A stretch of DNA of 8,519 bases from JAVBOD01 sp031551045 (GCA_031551045.1 JAVBOD010000076.1:1-8519); one strand, 5' to 3'; positions 1 through 6,659 are shown, numbered from the stretch's first letter. Made by a program: numbers and translations. The notes: generated from the letters alone by a model not told the origin.

Positions 1-11
1 GATGAAATCAG

Positions 12-37
12 GCTATGTTATAGCATTGGAGCGCTCC
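12..37. repeat. Two small adjacent palindromes downstream of the lipoprotein gene
   Basis: Positions 12-24 read GCTAT-gtt-ATAGC, a perfect 5-bp inverted repeat. Positions 28-37 read GGAGCGCTCC, a perfect 10-bp palindrome. Both lie just past the stop codon of the minus-strand lipoprotein gene, so they could be a weak transcription end or part of the control region of a gene beyond the left edge. No T-tract follows either one on the minus strand, so a rho-independent terminator is not supported. Palindromes this short also arise by chance. Confidence 0.25.
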
Positions 38-44
38 GCAGAAA

Positions 45-491
45 TTATTTTAATTCAATAGTTAGCGTAAAATCACCCACATATTCCTCGCCCACCATGT
101 TGCTTTCATCCACTATTAATTTCCACCTTCCGGAAGCTGTAATGTTAGTATTAATTTGCGAACAAAGGGGGCTTTCCGCCACCTCCAATGGATTGACAAT
201 TTGTTTGATACGAACATTCCCCGGCGTTACGGGCGTTTTTAAAGTCGCTATAAGTGTTTGGCCTTTCTTTGCTTCGAATACGAAGATTTTTGAGTCAGCC
301 AAGCCCTTTAAGTGTTCCCTCACTTCCGCCCTGCCCGTTCCTTTGGCAAAGATTACAGGAATTGTATCGTTATTGTTCACAGGCTGTATTTCTACCGGTG
401 CAGCTGCTTCTTTACTTTTTTGGTTGCTATGTGGATGAACACATGCGGACAGTAGTAATAAGCCTATAAATAGGAGAAATGGTTGTTTCAT
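45..491 (-). CDS. Small lipoprotein with a PPC/PliG-like beta-sandwich domain (tentative)
   Basis: This is a 148-aa predicted lipoprotein. The ATG at 491 is chosen over an upstream one at 542 because it gives a compact signal peptide (MKQPF, then a Leu-rich core) ending in the lipobox LSAC with Cys17, and because the 542 start lies inside the hairpin upstream. Residues after Cys17 (VHPHSNQ) carry no acidic stretch, so a surface-export signal is not apparent and a periplasmic location is likely. Residues 25-45 are a low-complexity linker. Residues ~50-148 contain the pattern FVFEAKKGQTL, then GRWKLIVDE and a final GDFTLTIELK. This resembles the jelly-roll of bacterial pre-peptidase C-terminal (PPC) or g-type lysozyme inhibitor-like domains; that is a pattern judgement, not a database match. 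The gene follows the Ca2+-ATPase on the same strand with a 76-nt gap holding a strong hairpin, so cotranscription is uncertain. No separate promoter was recognised. Function unknown. Confidence 0.8.
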   Translation of the reverse strand: MKQPFLLFIGLLLLSACVHPHSNQKSKEAAAPVEIQPVNNNDTIPVIFAKGTGRAEVREHLKGLADSKIFVFEAKKGQTLIATLKTPVTPGNVRIKQIVNPLEVAESPLCSQINTNITASGRWKLIVDESNMVGEEYVGDFTLTIELK

Positions 492-516
492 CGTTGAAAA
501 TTTATTTTTAACTATG

Positions 517-555
517 TATAAACTCCGAGATGCTGCGAGCATCTCGGAGTTTATA
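517..555 (-). terminator. Perfect 18-bp hairpin between ATPase and lipoprotein genes
   Basis: The arms at 517-534 (TATAAACTCCGAGATGCT) and 538-555 (AGCATCTCGGAGTTTATA) are exact reverse complements around a 3-nt loop. The hairpin begins 12 nt past the ATPase stop and ends 25 nt before the lipoprotein start. This fits an intrinsic terminator of the ATPase transcript: the 3' arm ends in the U-rich GUUUAUA, but no long T-tract follows on the minus strand. It could instead be an RNA-processing or mRNA-stability element inside a two-gene transcript. Confidence 0.6.
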
Positions 556-567
556 GCTGACTGTAAC

Positions 568-3237
568 TTAGCGCTTCACTGCTCTTCTCACTGCTTTTAC
601 CAATTCTACCAACGGTAGCGGAGCGATCGCCAAAATCACGACCCACATCCATTGAGCGCCGGTAAGCGAAGTGAGGCGGAAAACATGGTGCAAAGCAGGT
701 ATCTCGAGTACTGCCAACATCAAGCCAACTACAATAACAATGGCTCCGAGCAAATGTTTATTGGAAAACATGCCGCGGAAGGCCGAGCGGGTGGTAGAGC
801 GAACGTTGAACACATGTGCCATCTGCGAAAGCGCCAACACGGCAAACGTCATGGTTTGTCCGGCGGCAATGCTGGCTCCTTCGCTAAAACGTGAACCGAT
901 GAGGAAGGCTGCGAGCGACAATAAACCAATCATACTGCCTTGCAGGAATACACGAACGGAAAACTCGCGATTCATGATGCTGCCGCCCGAAGCGACAGGC
1001 TTACGGCGCATGATGTCGGGCGCTGCGGGGTCAACACTTAGCGCCAATGCCGGAAGGCTGTCCGTTACCAAATTAATCCACAGAATATGTATCGGCAGCA
1101 AGGGCGAAGCCCAGTTGGCCAGCACTGCGACAAAAAGCACGACAATCTCGCCGATATTAGTCGAAAGCATAAATTGAATGGCTTTCAAAATATTGTCGTA
1201 AATACGGCGGCCTTCTTCCACCGCGGTGACAATGGTTGCAAAATTATCGTCGGTGAGCACAATGTCGGCCGCTTCTTTCGATACGTCGGTGCCGGTAATG
1301 CCCATCGCCACGCCGATATCGGCCAGTTTCAACGCCGGCGCATCGTTCACGCCGTCGCCGGTCATGGCTACAATTTCTTTCCGGCTTTGGAAAGCGCGGA
1401 CGATACGCACTTTGTGCTCGGGCGACACGCGGGCGTACACGGCAATGTTTTCTACATTTTTCTGCAACTCTTCGTCCGTCATTTTTTCCACATCGATTCC
1501 TGTAAGCGCCGTTTCGCCGGCTTCTTTAATACCTAACGAATCGGCAATGGCCACGGCGGTAATTTTATGGTCGCCGGTAATCATCACGGGTTTGATGCCG
1601 GCCGTGCGGCATTTTTCCACCGCCATTTTCACCTCTTCGCGCGGCGGGTCAATCATGCCGAGCATACCGATGAAAACAAGGCCTTTTTCCAGTGTATCCG
1701 GCGCTATTTTTGCCGGCAATTCATCTATTTCTTTGGTCGCCAGCGCCAGCACGCGCAAGGCTCTTTCGGCCATAACGGTATTGGCCTTGCGAATGGTTTC
1801 TTTATCCGTTTCGGTTAAATTTTGAAGTTCTCCATTGAGAATAATATGGTCGCAACAAGCCAACACCTCGTCTAATCCTCCTTTTGTATAAACAAGGTAC
1901 TTCTCCTTTTGAAGGTCCGGGAAAAGGTTCACGGTAGTCATCATCTTACGTTCCGAGTCGAACGGAATTTCGGCTTTGCGCGGGAAGTTGGTTTCTATTT
2001 TGTTTTTATTCAACATGTATTTCATCCCGATGTCCAACAATGCTGTTTCCGTCGGGTCGCCGGTGGTGTACCAGGTGTCGCTGTGGTCGCTGAGCTTGGC
2101 ATCGTTAGCTAAAATGGCGGTGGTAAGCAGCATCTCCAAATCGTTATTAGGTAAAAGCGATGTGTTGACATCCAGCATCTCACCATTAATATACAGTTTT
2201 ACCACCGTCATTTTATTTTGCGTAAGCGTGCCGGTCTTGTCGGAACAAATCACGCTGATGCTTCCCAGTGTTTCTACCGAAGGAAGCGTGCGCACAATGG
2301 CATTTTTCTTTACCAAACGTTGTACGCCCACGGCCAGCACAATGGTCGAAACAGCCGGTAATCCTTCGGGAATAGCGGCTGCAGCCAAACTTACGGCAAT
2401 CATAAACATTTCGAGCGGCGCCTTACCGTGAATCCAACCTACTACAAAAATCAAGGTGCAAATAATAAGCGCCGCCATACCGAGGAATTTCCCCAGCTTG
2501 TCGAGCTTTTGCTGCATGGGTGTTTTGGTTTCCGGAACGGATTGTATCATCGAAGCGATTTTCCCGACTTCGGTATGCATACCGGTGGAAATTACGACAC
2601 CTTTCCCGCGGCCGTAAGTAACGGTACTCGACGAAAAGCCGAGGTTGTCGCGGTCGCCTAACGGTACTTCGCCCTCTATAGCGTGCGTGAATTTCTCTTC
2701 GGGAACCGATTCGCCGGTAAGCGCGGCGTCGCTTACTTTCAGGTTTACGGTTTCAACCAAACGCAAGTCGGCGGGAATTAAATCGCCGGTATCGAGGAAC
2801 ACTACGTCTCCCGGCACCAACTCGCGCGAGGCAATGATGTGTACATGCCCGCCGCGCAGCACTTTACAATGGGGCGCCGACATTTTTTCGAGCGCTTCGA
2901 GCGATTGCTCGGCCTTTGCTTCCTGCGTCACGCCGATAACGGCATTCAATATAACAATGGCTAGAATGATGATGCTATCCATGAAGCCTTCCCCGTTCAA
3001 ATAGCCCACTACGCCCGAAATAGCGGCGGCTACCAACAGCACGATAATCATAAAACTCTTGAATTGTGCCAAAAATTTTACAAATAGGCCTTTTTTCTTT
3101 TTCTTTTCGAATTCATTGTGCCCGTGTTGTGCAAGGCGTTTGGCAACCTCGTCGGCAGCCAGCCCGTTTGTAATGGAGGTTTGTAATTCCTTTTCCGTTT
3201 CGGTTACCGATAGGTTGTAATAATTTCTTTGTGACAT
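568..3237 (-). CDS. P-type Ca2+-transporting ATPase (P2, PMCA/SERCA-like)
   Basis: This 889-aa inner-membrane pump should export Ca2+ from the cytoplasm using ATP. Visible in order: an N-terminal cation-ATPase domain (~1-60); M1-M2 (~62-105); the actuator domain with TGES at 174-177; M3-M4 with PEGLP at 290-294; the phosphorylation site CSDKTGTLT with Asp333; the nucleotide-binding domain with KGG at 452-454 in the place of the usual KGA; TGD at 554-556; the hinge TGDGVNDAP at 626-634; and C-terminal helices M5-M10. Likely Ca2+ ligands are Glu291 (M4), Asn694 and Glu697 (M5), and Asn722, Thr725 and Asp726 (M6). M8 has Gln805 where SERCA has Glu908. Length is normal for bacterial members, and no regulatory extension is present. 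The ATG at 3237 (MSQRNYYNL) is preferred to 3279, which adds 14 residues unlike the family. A candidate promoter lies at 3318-3325. Other P2 pumps (Mn2+, Na+) are possible, but the ligand set favours Ca2+. Confidence 0.95.
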   Translation of the reverse strand: MSQRNYYNLSVTETEKELQTSITNGLAADEVAKRLAQHGHNEFEKKKKKGLFVKFLAQFKSFMIIVLLVAAAISGVVGYLNGEGFMDSIIILAIVILNAVIGVTQEAKAEQSLEALEKMSAPHCKVLRGGHVHIIASRELVPGDVVFLDTGDLIPADLRLVETVNLKVSDAALTGESVPEEKFTHAIEGEVPLGDRDNLGFSSSTVTYGRGKGVVISTGMHTEVGKIASMIQSVPETKTPMQQKLDKLGKFLGMAALIICTLIFVVGWIHGKAPLEMFMIAVSLAAAAIPEGLPAVSTIVLAVGVQRLVKKNAIVRTLPSVETLGSISVICSDKTGTLTQNKMTVVKLYINGEMLDVNTSLLPNNDLEMLLTTAILANDAKLSDHSDTWYTTGDPTETALLDIGMKYMLNKNKIETNFPRKAEIPFDSERKMMTTVNLFPDLQKEKYLVYTKGGLDEVLACCDHIILNGELQNLTETDKETIRKANTVMAERALRVLALATKEIDELPAKIAPDTLEKGLVFIGMLGMIDPPREEVKMAVEKCRTAGIKPVMITGDHKITAVAIADSLGIKEAGETALTGIDVEKMTDEELQKNVENIAVYARVSPEHKVRIVRAFQSRKEIVAMTGDGVNDAPALKLADIGVAMGITGTDVSKEAADIVLTDDNFATIVTAVEEGRRIYDNILKAIQFMLSTNIGEIVVLFVAVLANWASPLLPIHILWINLVTDSLPALALSVDPAAPDIMRRKPVASGGSIMNREFSVRVFLQGSMIGLLSLAAFLIGSRFSEGASIAAGQTMTFAVLALSQMAHVFNVRSTTRSAFRGMFSNKHLLGAIVIVVGLMLAVLEIPALHHVFRLTSLTGAQWMWVVILAIAPLPLVELVKAVRRAVKR

Positions 3238-3317
3238 GCTAAATATGTTGTTTAAAAACAGTGGTATTGCCGGCGGCAATTATTGTATAATCAGAAAACA
3301 CACAATTTCTGTAGTTT

Positions 3318-3325
3318 CAAAGATA
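3318..3325 (-). promoter_or_regulatory. Candidate Bacteroidota -7 box for the Ca2+-ATPase gene
   Basis: On the minus strand this reads TATCTTTG, an exact match to the Bacteroidota primary-sigma -7 consensus TAnnTTTG. It would place transcription start near 3311 and leave a leader of about 74 nt before the ATG at 3237. No clear TTTG -33 box is seen at the expected 19-21 nt spacing, so the call rests on the -7 match and position alone. Confidence 0.5.
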
Positions 3326-3350
3326 TGGTTTTATATACAATTTTTAATCC

Positions 3351-3373
3351 ATTTTAACATAATTTGTTAAAAT
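3351..3373. repeat. 8-bp inverted repeat upstream of the ATPase promoter
   Basis: ATTTTAAC at 3351-3358 and GTTAAAAT at 3366-3373 are exact reverse complements separated by 7 nt (ATAATTT). Relative to the -7 box at 3318-3325 the repeat begins about 25 bp upstream, at or just beyond the -33 zone, where an activator or repressor could bind. The sequence is AT-rich, so chance occurrence is a real possibility. Confidence 0.4.
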
Positions 3374-3480
3374 AACTGCTCTTTATTTGGATGAAATCTT
3401 ATCATAAAATAGCTACATAATGCTAATTATTAAAGAATTAATAAAAAATCAGCAGAATTACCACAAAGGCATGCTTCACT

Positions 3481-3525
3481 AAAAAAAGCATAATGCCCGC
3501 CCGAAAGACTTCTTTCGGGCAGGCA
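3481..3525 (-). terminator. Rho-independent terminator of the three-gene unit
   Basis: On the minus strand, 3525-3512 (TGCCTGCCCGAAAG) pairs with 3507-3494 (CTTTCGGGCGGGCA) over 14 bp, one of them a G-U wobble, around a 4-nt loop. The RNA then runs TTATGC and a seven-T tract at 3487-3481. In plus-strand RNA the wobble becomes a C-A mismatch and no T-tract follows, so the element is oriented for minus-strand transcripts. It lies about 58 nt past the stop codon of the 106-aa membrane protein gene. Confidence 0.87.
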
Positions 3526-3582
3526 TACTATTCCGTTCCGGTGGACGGTATTACAAGGCTAAAGAATAAAAAGGAACCGGCC

Positions 3583-3903
3583 TTAGCGCTGCCGCAAGCG
3601 GCTTTTGGCAATGGCCTCCCGCACCTCTTTATTGGTGATGCCGAGTTTGCGCTGACAGTTACTCCTCGTTTTCTTTTTAGGCGCAACCACTACAAGGCCT
3701 ATAATGGCCATGGCAAAAAATAACCCGATGCCCACAAAACCTCCGAGAACTAACATAGCGGCAAAGCCGACGAGATACAGTACAAAGCTGGTTATGCTTA
3801 TTTTTTCGTGTGCTTCCACGCTCTTTTTCCATTCGGAAAACAATGCCGCATCAAAAGATTTTCCAAAATCTTCGGGCGTTAATTGGTCTGTTGCTTTACT
3901 CAT
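3583..3903 (-). CDS. Small two-helix inner-membrane protein, unknown function
   Basis: This is a 106-aa protein I do not recognise. Residues 1-35 are polar and mostly acidic or neutral (EDFGKSFDAALFSEW), with no signal peptide. Two closely spaced hydrophobic segments follow at about 37-55 and 58-75 (the second Gly- and Ile-rich). A basic loop (PKKKTR, ~75-80) and a charged, helix-prone tail (NKEVREAIAKSRLRQR) complete it. The positive-inside rule would put the basic tail, and therefore the N-terminus, in the cytoplasm, forming a hairpin in the membrane. It is the last gene of a three-gene minus-strand unit: the ATG at 3903 lies 42 nt past the stop of the GLUG protein gene, and a strong terminator follows. 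The short spacing suggests cotranscription with the two envelope proteins upstream. A role in their assembly is possible but not shown. Confidence 0.8.
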   Translation of the reverse strand: MSKATDQLTPEDFGKSFDAALFSEWKKSVEAHEKISITSFVLYLVGFAAMLVLGGFVGIGLFFAMAIIGLVVVAPKKKTRSNCQRKLGITNKEVREAIAKSRLRQR

Positions 3904-3945
3904 TTTAATTTATTTTTTAATTGGTTTTTATTCATTCGCAAATAA

Positions 3946-5253
3946 TCAGTTAACTCTACGGGAAATTTCCGTATTTTCCAAAGCGGGCGGGAAGGGCCGC
4001 CCTTCTTCCGGCATGTCCGTTTCCCAATAAAGCACCGGCCGTTTTAATTTTTCATTCCATTTCCAGGGCGCTGCTTCATTTTCGCCAAAAGGAAAGCCGA
4101 GCACGGTCTGTTGTTCTTTTTTAGTCAACCCGTCCGGCAACCGCCACCATGATTCTTCTTGTGTAGTTGAAAGGGCAACCGCACATTTCGGAGATATTTT
4201 TTCCGGCTCCAGCTCTACGCCACTGGCATTGTACCGACGAGTAAGAATATCTTCCCGATAATGGAATTGACTTTTCGCTATGGTTAACCCTGCCGAGCCG
4301 TATATCGGGAAAGGCGAAGCTTTCGAATTAGTATTTCCTTTTGCTTCCAGCCACCGGTTTAGCGCCACGCAATTATTCATCGCGGCGGTTTCGAGGCGGT
4401 TTGATGCAACGATTCCGCCGGCGCCACCGGAAATAATACGGAGCCCTCTGCCGGTATTATCGACAACCGAGGAAACCGCCGCCGTTGAATAACAGTAAGC
4501 AACACCGCCTTTCAGCATCGGTATAGCCCCCGAACTGACAGCTATACCGCCGCCGCCAGGCCCGACGCTGACACCTATGCTGCCTTTGATAGGCCTTCCG
4601 TTCACACACGCAATGCCGGCTGCCTGTCCTTGAAAAACATGTATGGAGCCGGTAGAATAACAATGGATAATTACACCAAGGTTAATGCCTGCAAAACCTC
4701 CTCCGAATTGGCCAAACTCGTAGCCAAACTGGCTCTTGGCTTTCTTTACCGTTGGTGCTTTGGCGTAATTGCATGTCAGGTCGATAGATGACACACAAGC
4801 CGTAATCATGCCGCTATTGATACCGGCAATACCGCCGATATACAGAAATTTTTGTCCGCAGGTATAATTGACTTTTCCTGCTACACGCAAATTTTTTACG
4901 ATACCTTTTCCTCCTACCAGGCCAAACAGCCCGACACGTGTATTATCCAGTTCCAAATTGAAACCGTTTATGGTAACCGTATGTCCGTTGCCGTCGAAAA
5001 CACCGGTAAACCCATTTTCGTTGCTGCCGTCAATGCCGCCTACAGGAATCCAATTGTCCACCATTATATCATTCAGGAGGATGTACGACCCTTCCAGCGA
5101 GTTTTTATTAGCGCCGATCGCCGCCAGTTCTTCGGCCGTCCGGATTTCGGTTTGCGCTATCGCCACTTTCCCGGAAATCAGTATCAATGCGAGTATAACA
5201 GTATATTTAGCCATTTTTTGTATCCCCTTGGAGAGGTTTCCCTTTTTACTCAT
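3946..5253 (-). CDS. Secreted GLUG-repeat surface-type protein
   Basis: This is a 435-aa exported protein. A signal peptide (MAKYTVILALILISG, cut near AIAQ) starts at residue 14; the ATG at 5253 adds 13 basic residues before it. The segment TAEELAAIG...YILLNDI (~39-63) with W68IPVGG and FDGNGHTV (~86-93) is the opening typical of GLUG/beta-helix proteins. Repeats of the form GGxAGIN-(S/L)G-xI-xxCYSTGxI occur near 139-161, 184-206, 235-262 and 277-302, matching the GLUG motif (a solenoid of short beta strands). The C-terminus (APWKWN...RPVLYWE, ~395-411) is the usual closing strand of such proteins. No LPXTG or PorSS-type sorting tail was recognised. The start lies 4 nt after the stop of the lipoprotein gene, suggesting translational coupling. 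An alternative ATG at 5214 has an AAGGGG element about 9 nt upstream. Likely role: adhesion or surface binding; ligand unknown. Confidence 0.85.
   Translation of the reverse strand: MSKKGNLSKGIQKMAKYTVILALILISGKVAIAQTEIRTAEELAAIGANKNSLEGSYILLNDIMVDNWIPVGGIDGSNENGFTGVFDGNGHTVTINGFNLELDNTRVGLFGLVGGKGIVKNLRVAGKVNYTCGQKFLYIGGIAGINSGMITACVSSIDLTCNYAKAPTVKKAKSQFGYEFGQFGGGFAGINLGVIIHCYSTGSIHVFQGQAAGIACVNGRPIKGSIGVSVGPGGGGIAVSSGAIPMLKGGVAYCYSTAAVSSVVDNTGRGLRIISGGAGGIVASNRLETAAMNNCVALNRWLEAKGNTNSKASPFPIYGSAGLTIAKSQFHYREDILTRRYNASGVELEPEKISPKCAVALSTTQEESWWRLPDGLTKKEQQTVLGFPFGENEAAPWKWNEKLKRPVLYWETDMPEEGRPFPPALENTEISRRVN
5214..5230 (-). promoter_or_regulatory. Purine-rich ribosome-binding-like element before an internal GLUG-gene ATG
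   Basis: Minus-strand CAAGGGGATACAAAAA (5230-5215) lies directly before the in-frame ATG at 5214-5212, with AAGGGG about 9 nt from the codon. This is good Shine-Dalgarno geometry for a start giving a conventional 21-residue signal peptide. The rival ATG at 5253 has only an A-rich upstream region. A near-copy of the element stands upstream of the lipoprotein start (6228-6214). Confidence 0.4.
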
Positions 5254-5257
5254 AATG

Positions 5258-6205
5258 TTATTTTTTTGTCGATTTTTCAGAGGCTCCCGTTTCCGATGCC
5301 AGCTTGGCGGTTTCTTCGGGAAGCAACTTGTATTTCCCATCGGCGGTCTTTTCCGTAAACACTTGGCTTCCGACACTCAGGCTGACGGGATAAACCTTTT
5401 CGCCAATTTCAAAATCGCCCACAACTTTTCCGTCTTTCGCCATCGTCACAGTCTCGGCGCCTGTTCCGTTAAAAGAAACGGTTATAGCCCCTTTGCTTAT
5501 AACGCTTTTTTTTAATCTTGCATTTTCAAACCACTTGTCTAAATCCGGCACCGTAATTTCAAGCCCCTTTTCATCCGTTAATGTAAGCGAATGAAAGCTG
5601 ATGTTCAGATAGGGATCTGTTTTCAGGTTGAATCCCCGAACGGTTAATGTCGAATAATTCACAAACCGCGTGGGCTCGTAACTTGCGGCAAAAAGGCTGT
5701 CGGCCAAGCGGGGCGTAACGGTAAGCGCTTCGCCTATTCCCTTTTTATTCTCAACAAGAAAGAACAATGGCGGGATTTCCGCTTCTTCCGATTCGGCTGA
5801 GCCGATACCCTCGAAACCGATGAGCAGAAAGCGCGCCTTTATATCGTCGAGCGAAAGCATATGCCCGTAGGTAACCGGCTGCGCTATACCATTGATAGTG
5901 GCGTTGATGGTCGTCAAGCCCACGTTGACAGGTAACTTTACGCCCGGATTTTCGGCATCGGCCACAAACCAGCGCCCGGCCAAGGTCTTTACAAATTCCC
6001 CGTTAGTGTTCAGCAATGGCAGGGAATAGCTTATCATCGGCATAGTTCCTTTTATTTCAAAATAAACATTGGATTTGCGGTTCTCCGTTTGCAATTCTCC
6101 ATAAGCGTCATACTTTTTCAGGATATCTTCCGCGCTTGGCCCGCAAGCCGAAAACACGGTTGCAATAATCGCGACAATTACTAATTGTTTGGTAAGTTTT
6201 TTCAT
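5258..6205 (-). CDS. Lipoprotein of unrecognised family, first gene of the three-gene unit
   Basis: This 315-aa predicted lipoprotein has an N-terminus (MKKLTKQL) with a hydrophobic core ending in the lipobox FSAC, with Cys21 as the lipid anchor. The next residues are GPSAED; the acids come late, so surface export by an acidic LES is possible but weak. Residues ~28-300 are rich in alternating hydrophobic and polar stretches (VYFEIKG, LTVRGFNL, LNISFHSLTLTDEKGLEITVP, ITVSFNG), implying mostly beta structure in two or three domains. An acidic insert (SAESEEAE, ~136-143) interrupts the middle. The tail (ETGASEKSTKK) is polar and probably disordered. I recognise no family. The ATG at 6205 is preceded by a purine-rich element and, about 83-90 nt upstream, a good -7 box at 6288-6295. 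The stop is 4 nt before the GLUG gene start, so the two products are probably made together and may interact in the envelope. Confidence 0.85.
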   Translation of the reverse strand: MKKLTKQLVIVAIIATVFSACGPSAEDILKKYDAYGELQTENRKSNVYFEIKGTMPMISYSLPLLNTNGEFVKTLAGRWFVADAENPGVKLPVNVGLTTINATINGIAQPVTYGHMLSLDDIKARFLLIGFEGIGSAESEEAEIPPLFFLVENKKGIGEALTVTPRLADSLFAASYEPTRFVNYSTLTVRGFNLKTDPYLNISFHSLTLTDEKGLEITVPDLDKWFENARLKKSVISKGAITVSFNGTGAETVTMAKDGKVVGDFEIGEKVYPVSLSVGSQVFTEKTADGKYKLLPEETAKLASETGASEKSTKK

Positions 6206-6287
6206 AGATGCTATTTTTATATCCCTTGCGGGGTGGTTACTATATAGTATGTAAAAGCCGGATTTCGATTACTGTATTTGAGCGTTG

Positions 6288-6295
6288 CAAATGTA
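6288..6295 (-). promoter_or_regulatory. Bacteroidota -7 box for the three-gene envelope unit
   Basis: The minus strand reads TACATTTG followed by C, an exact TAnnTTTG match. It sits 83 nt upstream of the lipoprotein ATG, predicting a leader of about 75 nt. A TTTT lies 17 nt further upstream in place of the usual TTTG -33 box at 19-21 nt. No competing -7 match was noticed nearby. Confidence 0.6.
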
Positions 6296-6530
6296 GCGGA
6301 GAAAAAGCGGTTAAAATACCCCACATGTAGGAGTATTCCGTAAATTCAAGCGTTTTGTAGAGCGAGGGAGACATACAATCCCCCTACCGGACATTTTGCT
6401 TCAAAAATTAAGTATATAATTCTCAATTACTTATTAAGAATTTTTATTTTTGACAAAATTTTCTCGTCATTCCCTTTTTTGTTTGAACCGCTTAATTTTT
6501 TATTCGAGATGGCCGTCTTATACCGATTTG

Positions 6531-6570
6531 ACAAATGTAATAGTCCAATTACATTGGCCGAAACATTTGT
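6531..6570. repeat. Two overlapping, mutually exclusive inverted repeats
   Basis: ACAAATGT (6531-6538) is the exact reverse complement of ACATTTGT (6563-6570). Overlapping it, AATGTAAT (6534-6541) is the exact reverse complement of ATTACATT (6548-6555). The two pairings share 6534-6538, so they exclude each other. The cluster lies about 90 bp upstream of the -7 box of the M50-type gene, suitable for operator sites, and is flanked by direct copies of TTATACCG. If transcribed, the arms could form alternative hairpins. Confidence 0.45.
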
Positions 6571-6659
6571 AGCATTGGCATTATACCGGAAATAGATTGG
6601 ATTAAAAGGTGGTTCATATTGGTATTATTCAACGGAAAACTCCAACTCTTAAATTTTGT

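Larger units (their letters stand above)
3238..3582. other. 345-nt AT-rich intergenic stretch without a gene
   Basis: No credible coding sequence was seen on either strand. The part next to the ATPase gene (3238-3373) is a leader and control region with the candidate -7 box at 3318-3325 and an inverted repeat at 3351-3373. Positions 3374-3480 are AT-rich and I recognise nothing in them. Positions 3481-3525 hold the terminator of the incoming three-gene unit, and 3526-3582 is its untranslated 3' tail. Confidence 0.7.

Noticed and set aside
1226..1825. Plus-strand open frames within the ATPase gene
   Set aside because: Antisense shadows of a strongly conserved P-type ATPase, with Ser/Ala/Thr-rich composition typical of reverse frames.
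3238..3279. 14-residue N-terminal extension of the Ca2+-ATPase
   Set aside because: The added residues do not resemble the family N-terminus; the ATG at 3237 gives the expected start.
3471..3492. ATGCTT/AAGCAT inverted repeat beside the T-tract
   Set aside because: The 6-bp stem is weak and is explained by sequence next to the real terminator hairpin at 3494-3525.
5254..5376. 41-residue upstream extension of the GLUG protein
   Set aside because: It overlaps the end of the lipoprotein gene in another frame, is highly basic and not signal-like, and would bury the signal peptide.
4868..5515. Long plus-strand open frame (215 aa) across the GLUG/lipoprotein junction
   Set aside because: It is antisense to two well-supported genes, has no promoter or leader and shows no recognisable domain; a shadow frame.
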